This document shows positions 33,572 to 45,373 of a stretch of 64,000 bases of DNA, piece after piece. The stretch comes from Zizania palustris (Eukaryota; Streptophyta; Magnoliopsida; Poales; Poaceae), in contig JAAALK010000289.1 in NCBI GenBank assembly GCA_019279435.1, positions 88,567,023-88,631,022 on the forward strand, in the 5' to 3' direction. Numbering within the stretch: position 1 is the first letter of the stretch; each line of letters opens with the position of its first letter. The notes under the pieces were generated by a model. It did no database searches and was not told the DNA's origin. It was given only the letters and a program-made list of their open reading frames with translations. Made by a program: the position numbers and the translations under genes.

Positions 33572-34333
33572 GTGGCTTCTACAGGACGCATGTCTGGCAT
33601 TCAGTGTCATCACTGCCTCGGATTTGGCCACATGAAGAAGGATTGCCCAAGTCAGCGGACATACATTGCTACAGACGATGGGTACATCAGCACCTCCGAC
33701 ATTAAGGATGATGCAACAGAAGATGCGACAGTAGATGATGGCGATGTCCTTGGTAGAGTGGAAACGGTGGCTTTTCGGAGCATCATCGTGCATCGCGTGC
33801 TCAGCACACAGTTGCAACAACCAGAGAAGCTTCAACGCCACAACTTTCTCCAAACCTTCTTCGTCATCCACAATCAACGAGCTTGTGTTATCATTGATGG
33901 AGGTAGCTGCAATAATTTGGTGAGTTCAGATTTCGTAAAGAAGCTTGACTTTCCCACCCGTCACCACCCCCATCCATACCATATTATGTGGTTTAATGAT
34001 GCTGGAAAAGCTAAGGTAACAGATACTTGCAGAGTTTCTTTTTCCATTGGTTCCTATGCTAGACATGTTGTTTGTGATGTGGTACCTATGGAAGCTTGTT
34101 CACTTTTATTGGGTCGTCCTTGGGAATTTGATAATAATGATACACACCATGGTAGAAGTAATACATGCACTTTTATGCATAAAGGAAAGAAAATTACTTT
34201 GCTACCTTTGACCCTTGCTGAAATTGTACAAGCTGATAAAGACCGTGTTGCTAGTTTGAATGATACTAATTCTGAAAATAAACAAGTTGCTAAGTCTCTT
34301 TACCCACCGACAAAGATAATCAAATTAAATTAA
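33572..34333 (+). pseudogene. Zinc knuckle and protease of element G
   Basis: An open stretch of 253 codons carries CHHCLGFGHMKKDC (CX2CX4HX4C) near its start, then an acidic linker and the aspartic protease region CVIIDGGSCNNLVSSDFVK, then CDVVPMEACSLLLGRPWEFD. The protease triad is DGG, the form I recall for CRM-like and Tat elements rather than DSG or DTG. The stretch ends in a stop just before the RT region, which lies in another frame. It is part of a broken polyprotein, not an independent gene. Confidence 0.75.
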
Positions 34334-34344
34334 AGGGTGTTGTC

Positions 34345-35240
34345 ATGCTTGCTAGAAAATGTGACCTTGCTGAAATTTGTGATGATGATGTTTGCTATGC
34401 TTTGGCTTGCACACAGACCTTGTTCTCAATTGATAACATTGCTAGTTCGATACCTCCTGCTGCCACTAACCTTTTGCAGGAATATGAGGACATTTTTCAA
34501 TCCGAGATACCACCGGGGCTACCACCTATCAGAGGAATAGAGCATCAAATTGATTTGATTCCGGGTGCAACATTGCCAAACCATGCTGCTTATAGAACCA
34601 ACCCCTAGGAGACTAAGGAAATTCAGCGACAAGTCCAAGACCTTTGGACCGCAGGTATGTACGTGAAATCCTTAGCCCTTGTGTCATTCTTGTACTTTTG
34701 GTTCCTAAGAAATATGGTACTTGGCGTATGTTTGTTGATTGTAGGGCTATCAATAATATTACTATTCGATATCGTCATCCTATTCCTAGACTTGACGACA
34801 TGCTTGATGAATTATGTGGCTCTATAATTTTCACAAAAATTCACATGCGTAGTGGTTACCACTAGATTCGAATGAAACTTGGCGATGAGTGCAAAACAGC
34901 TTTTAAAACTAAATTCGGGTTGTATGAGTGGTTAGTAATGCCTTTCGGTTTAACTAATGCACCTAGTACTTTCATGCACTTAATGAATGAGGTTTTGAGG
35001 GCTTTTATTGGTCGATTTGTGGTGGTTTACTTTGATGATATCTTGATTTATAGGAAGTCTTTGGATGAACAAATGGATCACTTACGTGCTGTTTTTAATG
35101 TTTTACGCGATGCACGTTTATTTGCTAACTTTATAAGTGCATATTTTGCACGAATCGAGTACCTTTTATTGGATATGCTGTCACTCCCCAGGAAATTGAG
35201 GTGGATGAGACAAAAATTGAAGCCATAAATAGCTAGCCGA
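34345..35240 (+). pseudogene. Reverse transcriptase of element G
   Basis: The segment begins LPPIRGIEHQIDLIPGA in one frame, hits a stop at about 34606, and continues in another frame with LVPKKYGTWRMFVDCRAIN, then WLVMPFGLTNAPSTFM. YFDD is intact at about 35028-35039. A stop replaces Gln after RSGYH at 34863. The frame shifts again before 35260. The motif order is that of chromovirus RT. Confidence 0.85.
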
Positions 35241-36064
35241 CCCCCAAATCCATCACACAGGTGAGGAGTTTTCTTGGTATTGCAGGTTTCTATCGCCGCT
35301 TTGTTCCAGATTTCAGCACCATCGCTGCGCCGCTGCATGAGTTGACAAAGAAGGGTGTGGTGTTTCGTTGGGGACAAGCACAAGAGGAGGCATTTACCAC
35401 TTTGAAGGACAAGCTAACACATGTGCCACTACTACAACTTCCAAATTTTGGTAGGGCTTTTCAGCTTGAATGTGATGCTAGTGGAATTGGCATAAATGGT
35501 GTGTTGATGCAAGAAGGTAAGCCTGTTGCATTCTTTAGCGAAAAATTACATGGTCCTGTTCTAAATTACTCTATGTATGATAAGGAATTGTATGCTCTTA
35601 TACATTCTTTAGAGATGTGGCGTCATTATTTGTGGCCTAAGGAATTAATTATACATTCTGACCATGAATTGCTTAAGTATCTTCGCTCTCAAACAAATCT
35701 AAAACGTAGACATGCTAAATGGGTTGAATTTATTGAGTCCTTTCCTTACGTCATCAAACATAAGAAAGGGAAGGATAATGTCATTGCTGATGCTTTGTCT
35801 AGGTGCTATACTTTGTTGTCCCAACTTGATTGTTGGATTTTTGGACTTGAATCAATAAAAGAACAATATGCAAATGATCATGATTTTAAAGATGTGCTGC
35901 TGAATTGTATAGAGGGACATACATGGAACAAATTCACGATCAATGACGGATTTGTGTTTAGGGCTAACCGCTTGTGCATTCCAGTTGGTTCTGTTCGCCT
36001 TTTGTTGATGCAGGAAGCACATGGGGGAGGCTTGATGGGGCACTTTGGTGCTAAAAAGACATAA
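35241..36064 (+). pseudogene. RNase H and integrase zinc finger of element G
   Basis: An open stretch starting near VRSFLGIAGFYRRFVPDF holds the RT connection, then RNase H with ECDASGIGINGVLMQ, YDKELYALIHSL, HSDHELLKYL and KDNVIADALSR. It ends in the integrase-proximal block LLLMQEAHGGGLMGHFG. The RNase H residues look preserved. A TAA at 36062 stops the frame. Confidence 0.85.
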
Positions 36065-36985
36065 GATGTTTTGGCCTCATATTTCTTTTGGCCAAGAATG
36101 AGGAGAGACATTGAGTGGTTCGTCGGTCACTGCAATACATGTCAAAAAGCTAAGTCTCGATTGAATCCACAAGGTTTATACATACCTCTACATGTTCCTT
36201 CTATTCCATGAGCGGATATTTCTATGGATTTTGTGTTGGGATTGCCTCGGACAAAGAGGGGGAGGGATAGCATTTTTGTTGTTGTGGATCGATTTTCTAA
36301 GATGGCACATTTTATACCATGTCATAAAAGTGATGATGTTGTCCATATTGCTGACCTTTTCTTCAATGAGATTGTACGTTTGCATGGTATGCCTTCTACT
36401 ATTGTTTCAGATCGTGATGCAAAATTTTTGAGTCACTTTTGGCATACTTTGTGGAACAAGTTGGGTACCAAATTATTATTTTCTACCACTTGTCACCCAC
36501 AAACTGATGGCCAAACGGATGTGGTCAACCGCACTTTAGGCTCCATGTTGAGGGCTGTTCTGAAGAAAAATTTGAAGATGTGGGATGAATGTTTGCCTCA
36601 TGTGGAGTTTGCAAACAACCAAGCAACACAGTCGACCACCAAGATAAGTCCTTTCCAGGTAGTGTATGGTTTTAACCCTCATGCTCCTATCAATATTTTG
36701 CCTTTACCTACCAGTGAGAGAATACATAATGATGCTAAAGAGCGTGCTGAATTTATTTTGAAACTACATGAAACAACTAAGGAAAACATTGAAAAGATGA
36801 CTGAAAAATATAGGGTTGCTGGTAGTAAAGGTAGAAATGAAGTTAAGCTTGAACCGGGCGATTTAGTTTGGTTGCACTTGAGGAAGGATAGATTTCAAAA
36901 TTTAAGAAAGTCTAAGTTGATGCCTAGAGCTAATGGTCCTTTCAAAATACTTGAGAAGATTAATGATAATGTATATAAGCTTTAG
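36065..36985 (+). pseudogene. Integrase of element G
   Basis: After the stop the same frame continues with FFWPRMRRDIEWFVGHCNTC, the rest of the HHCC finger. A TGA lies at about 36209. The catalytic core has SMDFVLGLPRTKRGRDSI (first Asp), IVSDRDAKFLSHFW (second Asp) and TDGQTDVVNRTLG. The usual catalytic Glu (QTEVVNR) is Asp here. The C-terminal part has FEPGDLVWLHLRKDR-like sequence (LEPGDLVWLHLRKDRF). A TAG ends it at 36983. Confidence 0.85.
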
Positions 36986-37381
36986 TTGCCTCCTGAATTC
37001 GGGGTCAGTCCTACCTTTAACATTTCAGATTTGAAACCTTACTTGGGGGAAGAGGATACGTTAGAGTCGAGAACGACTCCAATTCAAGAGGGGGAGGATG
37101 ATGAGGACATCACTTCTCCGCTGGACATTCAAGGTCTGATCACTAGAGCTCGTGCACGACACTTGAACTCAGAGGTGAGCTCATTCCTAAGCATTTCAAA
37201 TTATGAATTTGAGAATAGATTGCTGCCTAATAATTATATTGTGATTAGGAACCAAGGAGAGGACCAGGAGATTCATGAAGAAGGACTTGGAGGCGTGGAG
37301 GTACATCAAGGGAGTGCAAGCCAAGTTGGACATTCGATCCAAGTTGACTTCGAGTCCAATTCGGACTACATGACCACCTGA
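36986..37381 (+). pseudogene. Post-integrase tail of element G
   Basis: In the same frame as integrase after the TAG, it reads PPEFGVSPTFNISDLKPYLG, then an acidic stretch, ITRARARHLNSEVSSF and ENRLLPNNYIVIRNQGED, ending at TGA. No classic chromodomain is visible. A tail of this type takes its place in CRM-type elements, where it is linked to centromere targeting. Targeting by this copy is inference only. Confidence 0.7.
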
Positions 37382-37765
37382 TAGTAAAATGGATGCCCAT
37401 GATGCATACGACCTACGATTTGGACATTCCACATAAGGTTGGAAAGATGAGAAGATAACCTTTCCAATGGGACCAACCTCACATCCAAACGTCACCAGTT
37501 TGGGCCTTTGGCCCATATACCGAGTTAAAGTCCCTTAAGGACGCATTTTAGGGTTATACCACGTTCATTATCCTATATAAACAAAAGTCTCCACGGTCTC
37601 TCATGGGTTTTTCTTAGATTATTATGTCAAGAACAATTTCGCCTACATATCGGTTTGTAGAACCCCAACTTGTGAGTTTAATCATACATATACAATTCGG
37701 TTGCATTCTTCTTGGTTCTTGCTTGTGTTATTCGATTCGCATGCAACGATTAGCCTTCTTAGAAA
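37382..37765 (+). repeat. 3' LTR of element G, left part
   Basis: The sequence after the stop has a TATA-like box CCTATATAAAC at about 37572-37582 and reads as U3 and R. It is cut by element H near 37765. The exact LTR start is uncertain, because TG occurs at 37379 and 37401 and there is no 5' LTR for comparison. Confidence 0.55.
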
Positions 37766-39385
37766 ATAAACTATATTTTAATCCCAACACCCAAATGAAC
37801 TTAACCGGACAAATAATATTTGCAAAGCAGCTTTCAGAAATTAAAGTTGTCTAGCTTAATAATGACTGGTGTCCTAATTAAAATGATATTCAAAATAAAC
37901 TAAATAAAATTACCACAGAAAATAAAAACACCTAAATAAAACACGAAATATTTATATTTCAGTCCAGAAATAAAATACTAATCAAATGAATAAAACATGG
38001 ATAATTAAAAATTAATTCAGAATTAAACCGAAAATATTTCAACTAAAAAACTAGAATAAAAATATAACTGCGACTAATAAATTTTTCTTTTCTTTTTATA
38101 TGAGCAGATTAAATAGATAAAAAGTAATATGAGATAACTGATAAAAATTTAATAGATTAAAAAGTTAACTTCGAGATTAATTTATATGCTAATTAAAACT
38201 AGATAATTATTGATTTAACTAAACTGCTAAAAATAGGGGATTAAAAAAACTAACTACGAAATTACTAATTAGGTTTAATCTAACTAAGAGATAGGAGATA
38301 AGAAACTAACCTGCATGCTCCACCGGACTGCGTCGCTGTGCTTGCCGTGAAAATTCCGTCGTGGTACGCCGAGCAGAAAAGCAGTGCGGCCGAAGCTTTC
38401 CCGCCGTGTTCCGTGTGCTGCAGCATCCCGTCAATAGCTACTCGCTGTGGGCCCGCGTGCGGCAGCACAGCTGTCCCCTCAAAAGTTGTGCACAAATTTC
38501 CTGCCAATGCACTAGACTCCTACGCGTGGCACTGTAGCAGCAATTTTACCCCACGCAAAAACAATATGTCGCTGGTGCAGTGCATGTTTCCTTGATTGTA
38601 GCGTTGTGCTTTGATTGTTGTGCTTCTTCACGCGTGAGGACACATAGGGAGAACAGTGCTATTGTGGTGGCTCTTCCTTGGACGCCGTGCTCTAATGACA
38701 AACAGCTTCACTCACGGAGGTCGTGCATGCGGGAGAAGAACAATGACGCGACCCCGATAAATTATCAGATGAAAACTAGCAGCGGAAAAATATGTGGACT
38801 GTAGATTGATCTATTAAAAAACAGTCATCTATCCCCAGGGGGGATATGGGCCTATTTATAGGCGACTCCTAATACATGAAAAGACTAATTTACCCCTAGT
38901 GTAAATTAACACTAACTCTAAAATAAATTCCGAAAATTACGAAAATATTCTTAGAAAAATAACATGACTCAAATAAAAATATTCTAAACTTAAAAACTAA
39001 ATATTAATATCCAAAAACGAATTAATCATAGGTTGTCAGTTTTGCACCGAAACTAAGAAAGCGTCCACCGTCTTCGCACTGGGTACCCGGATTGGGCTGA
39101 CCTGACCCCGCAGCTTCCTCAGCCCGGCAATCGCTCGCTGCCCGTGTACCTGAGTCAAACCCAGTCAACAGACCAGTGGATCATCTGCCGCTCCTAGCCA
39201 TGTACCCGGATTGGGCCAGACCGACTCCGCGGCTCCTCTGCCCGACTGTCGCTCGTTGCCTGTGTACTTGAGTCACACGCGCCTCAGACTCGGCAGGTCT
39301 TCATATCTCCCTTTCTTTGACTTCCGTTAACAATCACTCATCACATCTGTAATCTCAAAACCATATTCTTCGACATGGTTTCTCA
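37766..39385 (-). repeat. 3' LTR of element H
   Basis: It matches the right LTR from AAACTATATTTTAATCCC onward. The last part (TGTAGGACCGAAAG to GCTAAACT in plus view) is missing at the left edge. It has about 38 bp near 39198-39235 that the right copy lacks. A TATA-like box (CCTATAAATAGGCC on the minus strand) is at about 38850-38862. The open frames at 38280-38804 recur in the other LTR and are not genes. Confidence 0.9.
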
Positions 39386-39397
39386 ATCTCCCCCTTG
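39386..39397 (-). other. Polypurine tract of element H
   Basis: CAAGGGGGAGAT on the minus strand ends exactly where the LTR begins TGAGAAACC. It is identical to the tract of element F. Confidence 0.8.
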
Positions 39398-40751
39398 ATG
39401 AGTGCATTGTCAACACCCTCTTCAGCTCATCTTCAGAACCTGCAAAATATTTGGAAACAGGAAAATAAAGACAAAAGAAAATAGAAGAAAGAAAATAAAA
39501 GTTTAACCCTAATGACCGAAAGCCAAACAAAAACAAGAAAACGGTCATTATGGTTAACCAAACATAAAGACTCAAAAACAAGTGCAATCTCAGAATTACC
39601 AACAAGGAACTCTCCCTGAAATAACCAACAAGGAACTCCCCCTGAAATAAATCCCAGAGAAAGCTAAAAAATATTCCCTAAACTCCAAAATTTCTCCCCC
39701 TTGTTGACAATTGGACTCATCAAGTGAGACTAAATGCATTCTAAAGAGACAGACACAAACTCCCCCTGAAATGCAGCTCCCCCTCAAAATATGCCATGAA
39801 TGCAGATGGGGTGCTTGCTTCTTAGATATGATTGACTGCAATTACAACATCTAACAGGTATAGCAAAAGATATACTGTCTAAGATACATGACATGATCAG
39901 TGCAATAGATGATATCTAAAGGGAGTCATTACCACGCATTTTTCGATTTTTGCAAACAAAAGCATCACCACATTTTCTAGTTGACAAGCAAGGTAAAACA
40001 TGATATGCAAAAGCTAACTGATATCTACCAAGATAAGCATTGTCCAAAACAAAGTGCTTCAATAAACTTGTCATCTTTTTAAATTTTTCAGACTTTTTCT
40101 TTGTATTTTTCATTTCTGCCAGGGGTTATTTGCATGTCAAACCTTATGCTAACTGACCAAGTTAAGCCTAGGTCATAATTGGACCATCAGAAGCTTAAGA
40201 CATTGGTCTTGGCATACATTACACCGTCCTAGTTCATACCAAAGTGCTATGGTAAGCAGTCCAGAACAATGCAATGCGACAAAGCAAACCCACCTAGATC
40301 TTTTCTAATAATCATAAAAATGCATAAATTTTTCATTTTTCTGAATTTTTTTTATCATTTTCATAATACATTTTTCATATTTAAAGCATATAGATATCCA
40401 AGTTGCATATCTGCATCTAAGTAAGGATCTAGCTACAAGGCATATAAAAGATAGCGAAAGCATTCAGCCTACACATGTTAGTTACTAGAAGCAATGGTGA
40501 TCATTTTTCAATTTTAAAACACAAAAGCCATGCATATGACAAATATCAGATATATCATGTGAACTGAAACAGAACATGATCATCATATCGACAGGTAATC
40601 AAAAACATATACTAGCTAGAGAAAGTAAAGAAGATTAATCATATAACAAAAGCAAGCTCAAAATGTGATTGTTGATTATGCATGATATGAACGCACACAA
40701 AAAGACTCAATAAAAAATAAAGAAGAAAGTACAAAACTGACTCAAAGTATC
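39398..40751 (-). other. Non-coding 3' internal region of element H
   Basis: There is no coding signal. It contains the inverted counterpart of the post-pol region of F (around 40080-40270) and several purine-rich CTCCCCCTGAAAT words at 39607-39790 that look like repeated polypurine-tract-type sequence. Scattered open frames here are chance. Confidence 0.6.
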
Positions 40752-43521
40752 CTAAAAAGAATACACAACTCCCAAATCAATATCGATAATCATGAGTGGG
40801 AGCAAACGGTCCAATGCCAGGTTTAGCAAAAGTTCTAAACCAGTGTCGAGCCATCTGCTCATATGCAGGTAAGCAAAAAGAATCATGTGTGTCTGGACCG
40901 AAATGTGGATCAAAGCGTGATCATCTGTTCTTCCTAAAATCACGGTCACGAGGTCTAGAACCGTATCCATAATGATCTGGAACTCTGTCGGAACAGAAAC
41001 CACCCTCCGGAGCACGATCATAAAAACTGTCTCCTTTACCACCACCTACATGACGTGGCCTGGCCTCTAGCCTCTCTCTACGTCGAGGAACTCTCTATCT
41101 ACCACCTTGTTAGTAGAACTGCTCCTGCCCACCTCGAGCTCTCTCTGCTCGCTCAACCCGCTTCCTCCTGAAGAAAAACTCCTCAAGATGTCTGTCTCTC
41201 TGAAAAAACTCATAGTGATAGGTAGGCTTCTTGGGATGTTGTTGTGGCTTAGGATTCTTAGGCTTGGTGGTGTTGGGTGTAGCATCTCTGGTGTGGGAGG
41301 GTCCAGATAAAGAATCAAGAGAAGTGTGGAGAGTTTTAGGCTTTGGAACCCAGATCTACTTCTTAGGTGGAGCTTTAGGTTGTTCTTGGATCACTCCATC
41401 CTTACACTAACTATCCTTAAAGGACTCAGTGGACTGAGTCTTGGGATATCTCTGTTCGGGAGTCATCTTACTCCACTCCACTGCACGGCTAATAGCACTC
41501 TCAAAATCAGCCTTGGTATAGGTGTAACCTACCCCAAACCCATCATGTCTCTTAAACTACTGGATCATCATGCCGAGCTGTGGCTCTTTGGCACTAATCC
41601 AACTCAGGATCTGACGGAGGTAAAAGTTCTCGTTCTGAACATCAGCTAGCTCCTCTCTCAAAGAAGCTAACACCTCCACCTGAGACAAGCAAAACTCACA
41701 CTCTTTATCAACTTCGATAGACTTCTCAGCTTTTAGCTTGATCAACTCCATTCTAATGGACAAGCAGTTCTCACAAACAGTGGGTGGAACTGACAAGGTC
41801 TCAAGCTCTAGCTTAGTCTGCTCCAACTCAGCTCTCACTCCAGCTAACTTGCTCAACTGCTCATCATTCTTGGCTCTCAACTCAGCTATACTAGCTAAAT
41901 GGGATGGGCAGTCTACACAAGGTACGAGGATAGTGGCATGAGCATCTTTTAACTCCTGCTGAGCGCTCTCAAGCTTAGTGGCCAATGCGTCTCTCTCATC
42001 TACTCTCTCTGTGTACCTGGACTTAAGAGTCGTCAGATCACACAGCAGCACCTCACAGTTAGGGCACTCACCACTATCACCCAAGCAAGGGGAAGAAGAT
42101 AGACTCTCAATCTTGCCATTTGTCGTGGCAAGCTCACTCTCAAGCTCGTCTATCCTCTTCTTAGCCCCTCTAATCAGTTTCTCCCTATACTTCAACTCCT
42201 GACTATTTTGTTCTAGTAAATTAACCACTTCTTGTTCATAGGAAGATGCCTTCTCATCGTCGGAGTCGTCGGAGGAGTCCTTTTCTTTATTCTCCCCGAG
42301 AGCCATTGAGCATAAGCTCTTGTGGGATCTTTGGCTATGACGTGAGCAACTCTTCGGCTTGTCCCCGAAGCCCATGAAACAGAGGCCCGCCGGATTGTTC
42401 CTGTCCTTCACCTTCCTAATCATGATATCTTCATCACTTGAACTTGAAGACGAGGAGGAAGACGAGGATCTCTTGGAGTATCTCTTCTCCATCTCGGCGA
42501 AGAAAGTCTTGTCTCGCTTCTTGTTCTCACGCCTGTAATCCTTTAGAGCCTTTCGAAAAAATCTTGTCTTGGGCTTGCCTTTTGTGGAGTTGTCATACTT
42601 GCCGGAGTTGTAGGAGTTGCCGCCGGTTCCCTTCTTGTAATTCTTCTACTTGGGGCAGTCGGCGATGAAATGACCTGGGTCACCACACTCAAAGCATCCG
42701 GATTTTGTGCCGTGTCTCTTAAACATTCGCTTATCATAGACATGTCGCACCCGGTTGTTAAACAAGCATAGATCATCATCTCCTAGAGTATCAAGTTGTT
42801 CCTCGGAGATAGACATCAAGGAAAAGGCAGTACAACTCATGGCATTAGGATCAGCCAACGGTGTCGTAAGAGCCAGAGTCTTTGAGCCAGAATCAGTGAG
42901 ATTTGATCTCAACTGAATATCGACCTCTGAGGCCTTGAGCTTACTAAAAAGCTCTACGACGGTCAAGGTATCATAAGACGCGCTCTCAACAATAGAAGAG
43001 ACCTTGATCTCCCAGATCTTAGGGTCCAAGGTATGCAGTACCTTAAGCGCATGCTCATGATCCGAGACCAGGTAATCACGCTCGGCCTTGTTAACGCGAA
43101 GCTTGTTAATGATCGATTGAAAACGACCAAACAAAGCCTCAACAGTCTCACCTGGCTTCTGTGAGAAATTTTCATACTCACGCCGGTAGGTCTGATATAG
43201 CCTATCCTTGACCTGAGTTGTCCCCTCATGGTGTGCCTGGAGGGTAGCCCAGATCTCTCGAGCAGTGGTGAGATGGCTAACACGCTCAAACTCACTAGGA
43301 CCTAGACCAGAAAATAAAATGTTCACCGCCTTACTATTATTTTGATGTTGGGTAACTACATCTGCAGCAGTATCCACAGCAATAGTCGTTATGGTGAAAG
43401 TAGGATTAACACAAATCTCCCATATGTCTGAGCTCTGGCTCATAAGGTATGCTCGCATGCGAGTCTTCCAATAAGTGTAGCCAAAAGCCACTAGGGACGG
43501 GATTTTGCCAGGAGACGTCAT
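40752..43521 (-). pseudogene. Copia gag of element H
   Basis: It starts MTSPGKIPSLVAFGYTYWKT, the usual copia gag opening. The UBN2-like region follows (REIWATLQAHHEGTTQVKD, VSSIVESASYDTLTVVELFS). A zinc knuckle CFECGDPGHFIADC (CX2CX4HX4C) is at about 42657-42700, just before a TAG at 42644-42646. The same frame goes on with a polyserine tract, then SSEE-type acidic sequence and a long coiled coil with CxxC pairs, to a stop at 41557. Further left a decayed second knuckle (HYEFFQRDRHLEEFFF; its Cys residues have become Tyr and Phe) and FCLPAYEQMARHWFRTF end the recognisable part. It is homologous to gag of F but clearly diverged. Confidence 0.8.
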
Positions 43522-43572
43522 GGTCACTACCTAGGTTTAGAATCGGTTAAGATATTAGAAAACCCTAACCTC

Positions 43573-43585
43573 GCTCTGATGCCAC
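43573..43585 (-). other. Primer-binding site of element H
   Basis: GTGGCATCAGAGC on the minus strand begins two bases after the LTR end CCTACA. It is a one-base variant of the Met-tRNA-type site TGGTATCAGAGC. Confidence 0.8.
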
Positions 43586-43586
43586 T

Positions 43587-45226
43587 TGTAGGACCGAAAG
43601 TAGCGACCAGAGGGGGGGTGAATGGGCGCCTAAAAATTTCTTGCTAAACTATATTTTAATCCCAACACCCAAATGAACTTAACCGGACAAATAATATTTG
43701 CAAAGCAGCTTTCAGAAATTAAAGTTGTCTAGCTTAATAATGAATGGTGTCCTAATTAAAATGATATTCAAAATAAACTAAATAAAATTACCACAAAAAA
43801 TAAAAAACCTAAATAAAACACGAAATATTTATATTTCAGTCTAGAAATAAATACTAATCAAATGAATAAAACATGGGTCATTAAAAATTAATTCAGAATT
43901 AAACTGAAAATATTTCAACTAAAAAACTAGAATAAAAATATAACTGCGACTAATAAATTTTTCTTTTCTTTTTATATGAGCAGATTAAATAGATAAAAAG
44001 TAATACGAGATAACTGATAAAAATTTAACAGATTAAAAAGTTAACTTCGAGATTAATTTTTATGCTAATTAAAACTAGATAATTATTGATTTAACTAAAC
44101 TGCTAAAAATAGGGGATTAAAAAAACTAACTACGAAATTACTAATTAGGTTTAATCTAACTAAGAGATAGGAGATAAGAAACTAACCTGCATGCTCCACC
44201 GGACTGCGTCGCTCTGCTTGCCGTGAATTCCGTCGTGGTACGCCGAGCAGAAAAGCAGTGCGGCCGAAGCTTTCCCCCCGTGTTTCGTGTGCTACAGCAT
44301 CCCGTCAACATCTCCTCGCCGTGGGCCCGCGTGTGGCAGCGCAGCTGTCCCCTCAAAAGTTGTGCACAAATTTCCTGCCAATGCACTAGACTCCTACGCG
44401 TGGCACTGTAGCGGCAATTTTACCCCAGGCAAAAACAATGTGTCACTGGTGCAGTGCATGTTTCCTTGATTGCAGCGCTATGCTTTGATTGTTGTGCTTC
44501 TTCACGCGTGAGGACACACAGGGAGAACAGTGCTATTGTGGTGGCTCTTCCTTGGACACCGTGCTCTGATGACAAACAGATTCACGTGCGGAGGTCGTGC
44601 ATGCGGGAGAAGAACAATGACGCGACCCCGAAAAATTATCAGATGAAAACTAGTAGCAGAAAAATATGTGGACTGTAGATTGATCTATTAAAAAACAGTC
44701 ATCTATCCCTAGGGGGGATAGGGGCCTATTTATAGGTGACTCCTAATACATGAAAAGACTAATTTACCCCTAGGGTAAATTAACACTGACTCTAAAATAA
44801 ATTCCAAAAATTACGAAAATATTCTTAGAAAAATAACATGACTCAAATAAAAATATTCTAAACTTAAAAGCTAAATATTAATATCCTAAAAATGAATTAA
44901 TCATAGGTTGTCAGTTTTGCGCCGAAACTAACAAAGCGTCCACTGTCTTCGCACTAGGTACCCGGATTGGGCCGACCTGACCTCGTAGCTTCCTCAGCCC
45001 GGCAATCACTCATTGCCCGTGTACTTGAGTCAAACCTAGTTAACAGACCAGTGGATCATCTGCCGCTCCTAGGCTCCTCTGCCCGGCTGTCGCTCGCTGC
45101 CCGTGTACCTGAGTCACACGCGCCTCAGACTCGGCAGGTCTTCATATCTCCCTTCCTTTGACTTCTGTTGACAATCACTCATCACATATGGAATCTCCAA
45201 ACCATATTCTTCGACATGGTTTCTCA
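43587..45226 (-). repeat. 5' LTR of element H
   Basis: This complete 1640-bp LTR starts TGAGAAACCATGTCG at 45226 and ends TTTCGGTCCTACA at 43587 on the minus strand. The end block CCATTCACCCCCCCTCTGG, inverted on the plus strand, is shared with J. The TATA box is at about 44729-44741. The flank CACCG at 45227-45231 is its candidate target duplication; the left copy is lost. Confidence 0.92.
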
Positions 45227-45373
45227 CACCGTTCGGTCGATAACGAGAGGATACGTTGTGTTGCGATTGTGGGCTCAAGATGTGTCGTCTAGAAGCCGGA
45301 TCAATTTGTGTTGTGACTACACCAAATCGAGAGTTATCAGAACCTTTCGGAAGATTGGGAACCCTAGTTTACA
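45227..45373 (+). repeat. 3' LTR of element G, right part (inferred)
   Basis: These 147 bp belong neither to H's LTR nor to E's integrase. They end TTTACA, a possible LTR end, exactly where E's coding sequence resumes. Their position fits the remaining end of G's 3' LTR after H inserted. No second copy is available to prove it. Confidence 0.5.

Larger units (their letters stand above)
37766..45226 (-). mobile_element. Element H: SIRE-like copia with gag only
   Basis: Two direct repeats (37766-39385 and 43587-45226) flank an internal region that has a primer-binding site and polypurine tract but only gag coding sequence. Protease, integrase, RT and RNase H are absent, so it is a non-autonomous copy that would need enzymes from a relative such as F. 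The LTR starts TGAGAAACC and ends GGTCCTACA in element direction. The left LTR has lost its last 70-80 bases. It lies in the 3' LTR of element G. Confidence 0.85.
32236..45373 (+). mobile_element. Element G: CRM-like Ty3/gypsy chromovirus, broken
   Basis: A plus-strand gypsy element has gag, zinc knuckle, protease, RT, RNase H, integrase, a post-integrase tail and a 3' LTR that is split by element H. The 5' LTR is missing, apparently with the deletion at 8644, and F sits at its left end. The right end is placed at TTTACA (45373) because integrase of E resumes at the next base. The polyprotein resembles grass centromeric retrotransposons (CRM/CRR) in my memory, including DGGSCNN and the tail LKPYLGEED, but related non-centromeric chromoviruses cannot be excluded. 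It has many stops and frameshifts. Confidence 0.7.

Noticed and set aside
38280..38804. Open frames in the LTR of element H that recur at 44156-44678
   Set aside because: They recur because the LTR is duplicated. The two versions are not conserved as protein and have no known domain.
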